Source: Deroplatys truncata (Eukaryota > Arthropoda > Insecta > Mantodea > Mantidae). Taken from it: 64,000 nucleotides of DNA. The translations under genes were made by a program, and so were the position numbers. The DNA is taken from positions 211,769,290 to 211,833,289 of the forward strand of contig CM060990.1 in NCBI GenBank assembly GCA_030765065.1, in the 5' to 3' direction. The notes beneath the pieces are model-generated. The model was not told the origin of the DNA and did no database searches. It saw only the letters and a list, made by a program, of their open reading frames with translations. Positions 44,866 to 57,039 of the stretch are shown one piece after another. Numbering within the stretch: position 1 is the stretch's first letter; each line of letters starts with the position of its first letter.

Positions 44866-47800
44866 TTTGACTGTACATAAAGAGCTTAGTATTCACAAGA
44901 GTGCTGCTGAGTATAGATTTGTTAACAGTGTAGATGAAACCTGCTACAAAATATTTAAAACCGGGAATCAAGCTGTTTTCCTAGAAACAGGCCTGCACTC
45001 TATGTTGGAAACGAAACTGAAGAAGTTGGTTACTGAAATGGAAAAATCACAACTTTAGGGTAGCAACTGGGCTCTGTTTTCTGCGGAACGGGTTCGCCTT
45101 CGTATTAGCAAGCACAATCCGTTACAAGGCAGTAGCTACATACACCTGCCTCCATCTGTTGAAGCAAGAAAAGCCTGCATTAACATCCAGAATTTAACTG
45201 ATGAGCTATGCTTTATATATTCTGTATTAGCCAAATTCGTCAGCGTCAAGCTTCAACGCGTGAGCAAATATAAGCAACTTCAAAATAAATACGACTTCAG
45301 CACGTTTCCTACCCTACGTCACTTTCTCAAATACCTAAATTTGAGAAGCTTAACAGGATGGCTATCAATGTCTTCGGTCTGGATGAGAAGCATGACATGT
45401 ATCTGATAAAGGTTGCTGAGACTGAACTATCTGAACACCTGCTGCTATTGAGTGACAGTAGTGGAAAACATCACTACGTAAGTATAACGAATTTTGAAAA
45501 ACTTATTCGACGTCAGAAAACTAAAAGTAAGGAACGTGTTTATACCTGTAAGCGTTGTTTTACACATTTTGATGATCAGTGCGGTCAAAGTGGCCTGGAA
45601 AAACATCAAGAACATGCCGCCATCTGTAATCAGCATGGTGTTGCAATGGTAGATATGCTTACAAAGGAGAAGTCAATTGTACAGTTTAAAAATTTTGAAA
45701 GGATGTTGAAACTACCTCACGTCATCTATGCAGACTTTGAAAGCATTCTCGCAGCACGTCATGCATCTATACCCAATACTGAAACATCATATACAACTCT
45801 TTATCAGCAGCATGTACCCATGAGTTTCTACGTTTACGTTAAAACATCATCCAACGTTGAACATCTGGAAACTGGTCTTCCTAAGCATCCCTATGTATAT
45901 GGTGGTGTTGATGCTCCTCAGAGGTTTATGGAATACCTGTCATTCCTTGCAAAGGAAATTAATAATATATACAAATCCGTCATACCTCTGAAACCAGATC
46001 ATACAGATCAACAGCAGCTGGACTCAACTCCTCTACAATATGCAACTTGTGCGGAAAAACTTTTACTGAAGAGAACTATAAAGTACGCGACCATGATCAG
46101 ATCAGTGGTGAATATCGTAGAAGTCTACATAATGAATGTAAATTAGCCTGCAAAACACCTAAATATATTCCACTCTTCATGCACAATCTCAGTGAGTATG
46201 ACTCACACTTCAATGTTAAGGAGCTGGGATGTACAAGTGAGCGGGTGGAAGTAATTCCTAGCTCTGAAGAAAGCTATATATCATTCTCAAGGTATGTAGG
46301 AGATATAAATCTTCGGTTTATGGGTAGCTTTCGGTTTCTCAGTACAAGCTTGGATAAGCTAGTGAAAAATCCAACATCATACCCTGAAACACTGAAACAC
46401 TGCGGAGAAGACAAGATGAAGTTGATGACTCGTAAGGGAGAATTTCCCTATGATTACGTCACAGCATGGGATGTTTTGAACGAAACCTGCCTGCCTCCTA
46501 AGGACTCCTTCTGCAATAGATTAAATGAAGAAGAAATTAGTGATGCTGTCTATGATCATGCTAGAAACGTATGGGAGCTGTTTAATGTAAGAAACTTGGG
46601 TGAGTACAGAGACCTCTGCTTAATTTCTGATCTACATCTTCTAGCTGATGTCTTTGAGACTTAGGGATCAAAACCTCAAAACACATAAAGTCGACCCTGC
46701 ACATTATTTTACCTCTCTAGAACTTACATGGGACGCCATGTTGCTTTATACAGGAATTCAGCTGGAATTGTTGCAGGATTATGACTAATTACTCATGGTG
46801 GAATCTGGCATAAGAGGAGGTTTATGCCAAGTTTGCCACCGTTATGCCGCCTACATGCAGAAGTATGATCCGTCGAGACCAACCCAATTTATTACATATG
46901 AGAACGCCAATAACCAATATGCTTGGTCCATGTGTCACGCCTCCCTTATGATAGATTTGAGTGTGTGTCAGCTGAACAAAATCGACATAGAAAGACTACA
47001 GGAAGATGCTCGTCATGGATATATATTAGAAATCAACATGGAATATCCTTCAGAACTTCACGATCTACACAACGACCTGCCGTTCCTGCCTGAGTGTATG
47101 AAGCCTAAGGACTCGAGTACAAAGAAACTAATACCTCACCTTGAACCTCGAAAGAAGTATGTAGTACGTAACATAGCTTTGAAACAAGCTCTTAATCATG
47201 GACTATGGCTAGCAAAAATCCATCGTGTGCTACAATTCCAACAGTCTCAGTGGTTAAAACCTTATGTGGAATTTAACAACAGACTACGACAACAGACTGC
47301 AAATGATTTTGAGAAGGATCTCTACAAACTGTTCAACAGGGCTATGTTCGGTAAAACTATGGAGAACCTGCGTAATCGTACGGATATACGACTGGTTACA
47401 AATGAAAAGACCCTGGAAAAGTTAATTGCCAAGCCTACGTATATCGATAGGATGATATATGCTGCTAATCTAGCTGTTGTGCATATGGCGTCGCGACAGA
47501 TCGTATTCAACAAACCTATATACATCGTTATGAGTGTGCTGGACATCTCCAAGACATTAATGTACCACTATCATTATGATGTGTTGCTGCCATATTATGG
47601 AGCAGAAACCCTGAAGCTTATGTATATGGACACTGATTCGTTCATTCATCGTGTGACAGCTGAAGATGTGTACCAGGACAAGCTGCGTTTTCTCGAGCAC
47701 CTGGATACAGCTGATTACCCTACAAGCCATATATGCTATTCAGCTCTAAACAAGAAGGTGCTTGGGAAATTTAAAGATGAAACTTATGGTAAAATCATCC

Positions 47801-48107
47801 GGCGCTTTGTCGGACTACGACCTAAGATGTATGCACTAGATATCCACGGATCAATAATAAAAAAGATTAAAGGCATAAAACGTAGTGCTATTATTCAGTA
47901 CGTCACATTTGAGAGTTATACTGACTATCTTAAAACCAGGAAATCATCAGAACGCTCATGAATCTGATCCTGCCCCGGGAGCATGCTCTTGCCACAGTGC
48001 AAGTGAATAAAATTACATTGACTCCATACGATGATAAAAGAGTTATTTCTGAAGATGGAATAACTACATATGCGTATGGATATTATTGTATTACAGACAG
48101 TGCATAA
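44866..48107 (+). pseudogene. Family B DNA polymerase, copy B, 5'-truncated and broken
   Basis: It begins at LTVHKELSIHKSA with no zinc finger or start codon of its own. It passes a stop near 45,057, then SYIHLPPSVEARKACINIQN, a frame change near 45,300, a CKRCFTHFDDQC finger (45,550) and exonuclease-I YADFESIL (45,728), intact with its Glu. It has the same one-base frameshift as copy A near 46,023, then HISGEYRRSLHNEC and exonuclease-II HNLSEYDSHF. Motif A reads YENANNQY with Asn at 46,903-46,905 instead of Asp. Motif B FGKTMENLRNR and motif C YMDTDS (47,629-47,640) are intact. A late frameshift lies near 47,945, and the terminal stop is at 48,105. Cannot be functional. Confidence 0.85.
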
Positions 48108-48566
48108 AAGAATGTAATTCGAAGGTAAAGGTTTTCTCGTGAGTCTACAATCTTAAAAAAATGAAGTTTATCTGTGTGCTGTGTATACAACTAGGAGACG
48201 ACTGATGAAGAAAGAAGAATAATAAAAAATATAAGGGAAGGTGTTAACCCTGCCATTAGGAGCAATTTTTGTGGTAGTCTTAAGCCTGGATAAAGGGGAG
48301 AGGCACCTACAACGAATTAAAATATAGGTATGTTGACGCAAAACTTTTCAATTAAGACTCTCAAATAATAAGATCTGAATGAAAATCGCAATTTCACTAA
48401 AAGAAAGTCAACGTTATCTCTGGTTAGCCAGATTAGTTTAGACGATGACTGATTAGAATAGATGATGAGAGGATGGTCTGGGATTGCTTAGCTTAAGCTA
48501 ATCTAGACTCGCGTACTGATTGTCTTAAGTTTGAAGGTTGGGTTAGCTTAGTTTGCCTTAGCAATT

Positions 48567-48885
48567 AGGTGGTTACGTGTTGTTCTTACATTTTGTTACG
48601 TGGTTACATGTTTGCTACGTGTTGTTACGTCGCGTTACGTTCCTGGTTACGACATGTCACGTGGTGTTACGTGGTTACGTGCTTATGTTACGTGGTGTTA
48701 CGTTGGTTACGTCTTGTCACGTGGTTACATACTTATGTTACTTAGTGTGACGTCTTGTCATGTGGTTATGTTACGTTGTGTTACGCTGTTATGTTACGTG
48801 GTGCTACGTCTTGTCACGTGGTTACGTCGCGTTACGTCTCGTTACGTGGTTACGTGGCGTTACGTCTTGTCACGCTTGCTAGGTT
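48567..48885. repeat. ACGTAAC short-repeat array, copy B
   Basis: Inverse of the array at 37,118-37,455, read here as GTTACGTGGTTACGTG and TGTCACGTGG units. Same ACGT cores, similar length. Plus-strand open frames across it are artefacts. Confidence 0.85.
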
Positions 48886-48889
48886 AGAC

Positions 48890-49460
48890 GATGATAGTAT
48901 TGAATAAATAATGAGAAGATGATCCAGAGCATACAAGGTTAGGGCATATACTTCTATATACCTTCACTGTAAACCGATATACTATTTATCCCCCTCCTTC
49001 TCGCGTACAAAATGTTTATCATATAAAAAGTTTGTAAGATTTAGAAAAAGTATATAAAAGTGTTGTAGCATTTGATGAGAAATGTTTATAATCTAATTAC
49101 CCTCTATATTACCATGAATAGCTGTGACGCTATCTGAATTACCTGTTAAAATGACTTAAATGCCCTACATTTAACCCGAATCTTGCGAAATTACCTTAAT
49201 AGCTCTGGTACGAATCGCTGCACTGAATTACCATGGACACTTGTGAAACTACCCGGTTTACCCTACATATACACTTATTTACGTTAATCTGAGCCGTTAG
49301 CAGTATAAATCTTGAAGTCAATAAGTCTAAATGATTTTATGCATGGACGAGCATTACCTGACACAGATATTTTAGAACATTATCTCCGGGGGACTTTATC
49401 TCAGTATCGAGAAAATATCTTCAAAGGGTTTCAAAAAATTTGTAAACTTTAATTGGTGGT
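48890..49460. repeat. Conserved AT-rich linker, copy B
   Basis: Inverse of 36,516-37,110, with the same internal strings (TTACCATGAATAGCTGTGAC, TACATATACACTTATTTACG). Non-coding. Confidence 0.65.
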
Positions 49461-49462
49461 GT

Positions 49463-50250
49463 CTATACATCCTAGCCCTCTTCCTCCTTTAACTCTGTCT
49501 ATCCTAACATGTCTCCACGTTTCCCCTATCTCTTCCGTATAAAGCGTATCACTCTCTCCTTCAGCAGCTGTCTAGCCTAGCATCTCTCCTAGGTTTCCTA
49601 CTTCACCTGTATAAACCTACATTCCCCCTTCTTCAGCTCTGTCTAGCATAGCATCTCTCCCGTTTTCCATATTTTCCCATATAAACGCATACTCTACTCC
49701 ACAACCTCTGTCTAGACTAGCACCTCTCCTCGCATTCCCTATCTCTCCCATATAAACGCATTTTTCTCCTTGAAGGCTCTCTCAACCTAGCATTGACGCT
49801 CTTTTCCTCGTCTCTTCATATAAAGGCGTACTCTACTATACAAAACCCTCCTAGGCTAATACCTCTCCTCGGTATGCCAGCTCTCCCATATAAAAGCCAT
49901 ATTCCAACCTTCAAGCCTTGTCTATTCTAGTACATCCCCTCGTATTCCCTATCTCTCCTGTATAAACTCACATTCCCCTCCTTCGGTATCTGTCTAGCCT
50001 ATCGTCTGTTCACGATTTCCCGATCTTTCCTATATAAACGCATACTCCACACCTCAAACTCTGTCTAGTCTATCACTTCTCCTCGTAATCCCTATCTCTC
50101 TCATATGAAGCGCATTCCCCTGCTTCAAGCCCTGTCTAACCCAGCATCGATCCCCTATTCCCTATCTGTCCCATATAAACGCATTTTCCTCCTTGAACCG
50201 TCGCATCCACCCTCGTTTTCCCTATCCTTTCCCATATAAACGCAAAAAGT
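49463..50250. repeat. Subterminal 71-bp array, copy B (about 11 units)
   Basis: Inverse of 35,733-36,515, seen here as CCCTATCTCTCCCATATAAA followed by CGCAT-like unit starts. The order of variant units parallels that in A (for example the unit with GTCTAGCATAGCATCTCTCC), so whole arrays were copied, not rebuilt independently. Confidence 0.82.
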
Positions 50251-50268
50251 GGCCCAGCTCTCTCTCTA

Positions 50269-51554
50269 TAGTATGCTACTCATATTCTATTTAACATGCA
50301 CAGGAGCATAGGGGAGGCTGAAAGAAGTCAGTAGTTCAAAAAGTAGCTCGATATGTGGTATACTTGATATTACATATACTTTACATTAGACCACGAGAAA
50401 GAGAAGAAAGTTTACTTAAAGCTTAAAATCTGTTTATTTAAAATACTTTAAAATGAGCAACCATGAACATTTTTGATTAAATTAATGCTCATAAAGCTTT
50501 TATTGGATAAAACGTATATATTCTAACCAAATCAACTCCTTCCCAGCTTGAAGGTTTTATACGAAAGTATTCATAGCCTATTTACAGAAAGCTCCAGATG
50601 CACAAACTGTTCGTCGTTCTAGTATTTCAATCAGAGTATATCAAATATATGGTTTATTACCAGGATAAGGATCTGGGACAACTTAAGAATGAAGTGAAGC
50701 ATACTGTGCATCGAATAGGGTGGGGTGAGCTGGCTCATTGGGATGTTATTTACCTGTGAGGACGTGTACAATCCGCTTCGTGTCTAGAGGTACAATACTT
50801 GTGTCTCTCATTCCGATATATGTGTCCTACTTCATTTTCCACCATCACTAGACTGTACTGTCTACAGTAGCAAACAAGGCAGCGCATTGTCGTGTTTTTT
50901 TACATCAACAGTGATGTGTTTACGGAACTCTATATTAAGCTAAACATGCAATGATTACTAACTTTCACCGAATCCTTAGCCTGGTCATTACGATTTTAAT
51001 AATAAATGGTTATAAATATTTTAGAATAATGAAACATTAACGAAAATTTTGAAAAGCATAGGATTATTTACGGTGGTGAATATTCGTGGAAAACCTACTA
51101 TTTCATCCTTGAAAGTTTTCCTGAATTAACGGCGAGCCGTGGTATTTATCTGATCGTTTCTCGTAATTATGCTGCTCTCTATCGCCCCCTCTCCCTCTCT
51201 CTTTTGCTCATACATACACCTCAAAGATATCCTCTTTCCCCCTGTCTCTCTCACACACACTTCACTGACATCTTTTTCTATTTTTTTCTTATTACCTTAA
51301 AAGCTGTCGTTCCAGTGAAATCTCCAAGTAGAAATTTTGGGTCAAAAGTAACAAATAGCAACTTATACCTTAGATGTCCAAAAGCTACAACCATGACTTA
51401 TCTACGTCAGTAAATTGTGAATACCAGAGTGCTTCTTCAAATCTAAGGTATACGGCTGAAGAATAAAGCTGAAGCTTAAATAAGTAGGTAAGTTAATTTC
51501 ACTCATTAATATACCAGAAAGTTGTGAATAAATCCATTCTAATGCCAGTAAAAG

Positions 51555-51595
<41 letters not shown>

Positions 51596-54475
51596 AATGT
51601 CATCGCGCTTTAGTTATATTACGTTATCACAATTCACTTAGATTATAATGATAATAATAACAGTAATGATAATAAAATAAATCCATATGATATTAGGAGG
51701 AAACATTTTTCTATGCTGAAGCCTCTAATGTCAGGTATTTTACTAGCGATCCTTAGGATTAGTGGCGAATGCGTTTAATAAACGATTAACAGTGTGGCGT
51801 TTCCCATCGTCGTCTTCGTCGTCGTTCTAAGCGTCTTACTTAGCGTCTTCGTCATTCTCCTCTACGTTGTAGGGGGTGGTCTTCAGGAATCGATGTCACC
51901 GATGTCAGTAGGAAGCAGTCGTCGCTCAGGGTCAGTTGTCGGCGAATCGATCTAAAATTCCCTACTGCGATTATGTCAGGGTAGAATACGCGAGTGGTGA
52001 CACCAGGATATTGGCTTGAAAGAAACACTGTTTTCAGTTTCTCAATCCCGTTTGTCTCATTTTGCTAGAAATCCTGCAAGATTTCCTGGTATTCCCTAAC
52101 ACGTGCGACTGTTTAACAATGTCTTTCCACTAATATATCTTGGTACACTAACGTTTGCTCCGGCTAATTATTTAATATTCCGGTGCTCTATCACCGTTCT
52201 TTAGATTTGTGCGAACTTGAAGTAGTCCCTTGACAAATATTCAGTCGTTTATAAGCTTGGATAAAAGTGACCTCAACGAATACTATTGGCACAATAGTAA
52301 AATATTCGACACATATCACTTCATAGTTATATAATCGCGCGGCATTTAGCAAATTTCAGAACTTAGCGTTCTTTTCTGACTCGGGGTATTACATGTTCAC
52401 TTAACGAAAAATCATGGCAGACTGCCTGAAATCCACGCTTACGTTCAGATTTATCAATTTACTAGTAGCCTACGGGTTTTGTACAGGCAACCGCGTCTTC
52501 CTATCTTTTCATTGGTTCTAACAGTTATCCTGTAACTTCATTGGCTCTCCGGTTGTAAATTCGAAGCCGAAACGGTAAGAGAATGCCGTTGCCTACAGCG
52601 TCTACTTTTTCTTAAAACTAAACTCTTCCCCTCGAAGTACAAAGAAACGTTGGATTTTTATGGTCCCACGCTCGAAAAAATACAACGAACATTTTGAAGC
52701 GAAGCTACTCTATTTCGCCTAAATCTTGCAGATGTTTTTACGCAAGTACATATTTATTTATTGGACAGTATTAATGAAACTTAAAACGTAGCTATAGTTT
52801 TTGATAGGCGCTCGATTTATGTAGTTTTTAGTACAATTACTTTAAAATTGTAGAAATTCATCAAACTGCGTGTTAATCATGTATTAATAATTATTCATAA
52901 ACTGCAGTTACTTAAGGATTCCTTTTGTGTAGGTGTAATCAGGCAGAAATGTCGCTACAAAATGCCTCCACTTGTAAAAGAAAATTGGATTCGCCCAAGA
53001 CGGTTTTCTTTTTATAAAATACTGCTCTAAAACGTATTGGCTGATTACAAGAGTAGACAGCTTAAACATGCATATGTACATAACTCATCTTGGAATATAT
53101 ACACATTAACATAAGAATTACATAAGTGTTATCGATGTGATACGCATAAAGGTTGCAAAGCACACCGAAGTACTGTGGATATAACAATATTTACGTGAAA
53201 ATTTTGCAAAACAATAACAGCACCCCTAACGTAGGATAACATAAAATCAGTCACATAAACACATACAATGCATTTGTTTCACGTTCTGCGAAAGTTTGGC
53301 TACCCCTGTTGCACTTTCAGGTTTATCATGTTCACCCCTAAGTGTTTGCGGTGACTATTGTATATTGGTTCCCATTAGTTTGGTGGCCTATATTTTCTTT
53401 TCTTTTGGCTACCTGCGTTCAGGTGGATTACAGTCCCTTTTCATATACTCATAGTACTTTCTGACAAAATCCAGTGGCATGGATATTGACCTTTTTTTGG
53501 TTTCATAAGAAGCGATCGCTTCGTCAGTCTGAATATTTGGGTATTTACACAGAAATATAACACGCCACTTTAAATACTATACTTACACGGGAAGCTTATC
53601 AGATATGATAACTTAGTTCTTTTAACGAGAGTCATAAACATGTGTCCTTTTTACTGCATCACACACATATATATTTACCGTTTAGATGTTGTATTTTAGG
53701 AATTCATAAATTTCCGCTTTCTTTTTCCCAGTCGTTCTGATTTCTTTCTTTTTGCGTATCCATATATAGATCCTTTAACTTTACAGGATAAAATTATCTG
53801 AGATTGCTCATATACAGACATAGATTATATTAATTTACAAAATTAATATATGTAATAACGATGTGTTTGTACATCATGTAACAGAAATAATTACATGGTA
53901 GGTGTATTGGCATCTCGTAACTCCCTATTTTCGTTTATTCAATATACGGTGGACAATTATTACTAGCAGAATATGTTTTTTTATTATTTATGGATATGGT
54001 ACTTTGTAAGGTTGGAGAAATCTTATGTGATGACGTCCGAAGGTCTTGCTCGCCTTCACATGCTTCTGCAATTTTTCCACTCGTCACAGTTGCTTTGTCA
54101 AGGTCAGGTTAATAGTCAGTTCACTGGAGGCAAATCATCGCTAGGGTGGTGATTACCAGCTGTTCCAAGTTAGCTACAAAATTCCTGGCTTTGAACTGTC
54201 ATTTCTTCGGCTCTCTGGAATCGGGATCCCGTTCCTCTATTGTATTGCGCTCCCTCTCTACTACCGTTACGTTGCCACCGTCGTTACGGGCTCCTCTGGA
54301 AATTAGCACACTGAATTTCCGGTGGGCGGTCACCTTGGAAGTGTGGATTGGGAGTTTGTCTTACTCATGGAGATCGTGGACTCTCTTTTGGTCGGCGATT
54401 ACTGACGTGCATGGTTTGATATCGGTTTCTGGCACAGTAACAAGGTGAACTTCCTGCCGCCTGAGTAGTATATAT
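50269..54475. other. Spacer between the two palindromes; (CT)n and no gene
   Basis: AT-rich DNA without recognisable coding regions or transposon ends. A (CT)n microsatellite lies at 51,557-51,592. 51,795-51,850 is rich in CGTCGTCTTCG units. 54,000-54,470 is GC-richer, with a 100-residue plus-strand frame (54,146-54,448) that resembles no family I know; it stops where element C begins. Confidence 0.5.
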
Positions 54476-54489
54476 AGAGGGTTTCTGGA

Positions 54490-55845
54490 GCACTTTTGCG
54501 CTTATATGGAAAAGCATAGGAAAACAAGGGTAGATGCGACGGTTCAAGGAAGTAAATGCGTTTATATGGAGGAGATACGGACTACGAGGGTCGATGCTAG
54601 GTTAGACAGAAGTTGAAGGAGTGATGATGCGCTTTATATAAGAGAGGTGGGTAATACGAGGAAAAGTGCTATCCTAGACGGAGCTTGAGGTGCAGAGTAT
54701 ACGTTTATATGGGAAAGATAGCGAAAACGTGAACAGATGATAGGCTAGATAGAAGCTGAAGGAGAGGGAATATGGACTTATACACAGGAGAGATAGGGAA
54801 TACAAGGAGAGGTACTGGACTATACAGAGCTTGGCGAGTAGAATGTTGCTTTTATATGGGAGAGCTAACAAACTGAGGAGAGTAATTAGAACAGGGAGGT
54901 TTGAATAACAGGGTATGCGTTTATATGGAGAGACGAGGAAAACGAAGGTAGATGCTAGGTTGAGAGAGTCTTCAAGGAGGAAAATGCGTTTATATGAGAG
55001 AGATAGAGAAAACGAGGAGATATCTGAGGTAGAGCAGGGGCTGAAGGAGGGAAACGCCCTTTATATGATAGAGGTAGGGAATACGAGGAGAGGTAGTAGG
55101 TTAGACAGAGGTTGAGGCGTAGGGTATACGTTTATGTGGAGGAAGATGTGGAAAACGTGGAGGGATCCTATGCTAGGAGAGAGTTGAAGGAGGAGGAATG
55201 AGCTTTATATGTGACAGGCGGTGAATACGAGGAGAGGTGCTAGTCTAGACAGAGGCTGAAGGACTGGGAATGTGGATTTATGCAGGTGTGGTAGGAAACC
55301 TAAGAGAGATGCTAGGCTAGATAGATGCTGAAATAGAGAGGGATACGCTTTTTACGGTAGAGATAGGGGAAACGTGGAGAGATGCAAGGATAGACATAGT
55401 TAAAGGCAGAATGTGTTTTATGTGATTGAGGGATAGCAAGCCCAGGAGAGGCATTAGGTTATGAGAGTTTGAATGGTAGAGTATGCGTTAAATGGCGTGA
55501 CAAGGAAAACGAGGATAGATGCTAGGTTGAGAGAGCCTTCAAGGAGGAAAATGCATTTGTATGAGAGCGGTAGGGAATACAAGGAGAGGTGCTAGTCTAT
55601 ACAGAGGTTGTGGAGTAGAGTATGCGTTTATATGGGAAAATATGGAAAACAAGGAGAGATGCTAGGCTAGACAGAGGCTGAAGGAGGGGGAATGTAGGTT
55701 TATACAGTGAGGTAGGAAACCTAGGAGAGATGCTAGGCTAGACAGATGCTGAAGTAGAGATAGATACGCTTTATACGGAAGAGGTAGTGGAAACGTGGAG
55801 AGATGTTAGGATAGACAGTTAAAGGAGGAAGAGGTTTAGTCCGCA
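54490..55845. repeat. Subterminal 71-bp array, copy C (about 19 units)
   Basis: Same unit as 35,733-36,515. The longer length comes from repetition of groups of units: the GCGTTTATATGG unit, the TTGAGAGAGTCTTCAAGGAG unit and others recur in the same order twice (for example near 54,940-55,010 and 55,500-55,580). This is higher-order duplication by unequal exchange. Confidence 0.82.
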
Positions 55846-56470
55846 AAGACACCACTAACTAAAGTTTACAAATGTTTGACATCCTTTGGCGGTATTTTCT
55901 CGACACTGGGGGTAAAGTCTCCCCGGAGCTAAAGTTCAAAAATATCTGTGTCAATCAATCAGGTAATGTTCATCCATGCACAACATAATTTAGACTCATT
56001 AGCTTCAGGATTTATACTGCTAACATCCCGACATCGTGCCTCTAAATGGTAGTACGCAGACCCTCGATCGAAGTGCCCCGCCGCGTGCATTTTGATTATG
56101 TAAATAAGTGTATATGTTGGGTAAACCGTTTAGTGTCACAAGTGTTCATGGTATTTCAGAGAAGCGATTCGTACCAGAGCTATTTGAGGTAATTTCGCAT
56201 GTTTCGGGTAGTATCACAGGTATTTAAGTCATTTTCAGAGTTAATTCAAATAGCGTCACAGGTATTCATGGTAATATAGAGAGTAATTAGATTATAAACA
56301 TTTCTCATCCAATGCTACAACACTTTTATACACTTCATTCTAAATATTACAAACTTTTTATATGTTAAACAGTTAGTGTGCGAGACGGAGAGGGATAAAC
56401 TGTATAACGGTTTTCAGTAAAGATATATTGAAGTATATGCCCTAAGCTATCCCAACCTTGCATGTTCTGG
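55846..56470. repeat. Conserved AT-rich linker, copy C
   Basis: Counterpart of 36,516-37,110 with a 70-base extra piece near 56,030-56,095 (around CCTCTAAATGGTAGTACGCA). Non-coding. Confidence 0.6.
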
Positions 56471-56474
56471 ATCA

Positions 56475-56575
56475 TAACACCACGTGACATGTAACCAGAA
56501 ACGTAACACGAATAACAATACGCAAGCAACGTAACCAGTAAACGTAACCACGTAACAAAACGTAAGAAGAACACG
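56475..56575. repeat. Contracted ACGTAAC array, copy C
   Basis: Only about a dozen units (ACCACGTGACATG, GTAACCAGAAACGTAAC and similar) against about 340 bp in the other copies, consistent with array contraction. Confidence 0.75.
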
Positions 56576-57039
56576 TAACCAACGCATTGCTAAGACAATC
56601 CAAAATAACCCATCCTTCATAACTTAGACAATCAGTACGCGGGCCTAGCCTAGCCTAACCTAACCAATCCCAGACCATCCTCTCATCATTTATTCTACTC
56701 ATTCATCGTCTAACCTAATCTAGCAAACCAGAGGTAACCTTGAGTTTCCTTTAGTGAAATTGCGATGTTTTATTCAGGTTTTATGATTTCAGAGTCTTAA
56801 TTGAAAGGCTTTACGTCAACATACCTTTATTTTAGTTCGTTGTAGTTGCCTCGCCCCTTTATCTATGCTTGAGAACAGCACTAGGATTGCTCCTGATGGC
56901 AGGGTTAACAGCTTTCTTCTCATCTGCTTAATCTTCTTTCTTCATCAGGCGTCTGCTAGCTGCATACACCGTACATGAGTAAACTTCATTTTTTTAAGAT
57001 TGGAGATTCACGGAGAAAATCTTCATCTTCGACTTACAT

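Larger units (their letters stand above)
44866..50268 (+). mobile_element. Polinton-like DNA polymerase element, copy B (arm of palindrome 1)
   Basis: Mirror image of copy A, starting abruptly inside the polymerase gene at the position corresponding to A 41,150, so it lacks the first zinc finger and the promoter region. From the polymerase outward it has the same spacer, ACGTAAC array, linker and 71-bp array. It ends with GTGGCCCAGCTCTCTCT at 50,268, the inverse of A's outer end. Inner truncation with an intact outer end suggests fold-back copying or a break during arm exchange. Confidence 0.7.

Noticed and set aside
35700..50275. Six-base target duplication for palindrome 1 (TTAGTA against ATAGTA)
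   Set aside because: Only five of six match, and it depends on where the terminus is placed; not strong enough to claim insertion as one unit.
54146..54448. 100-residue plus-strand open frame in GC-richer DNA
   Set aside because: No family resemblance, serine/leucine-rich, and no sign of splice sites or a neighbouring exon; left as undetermined.
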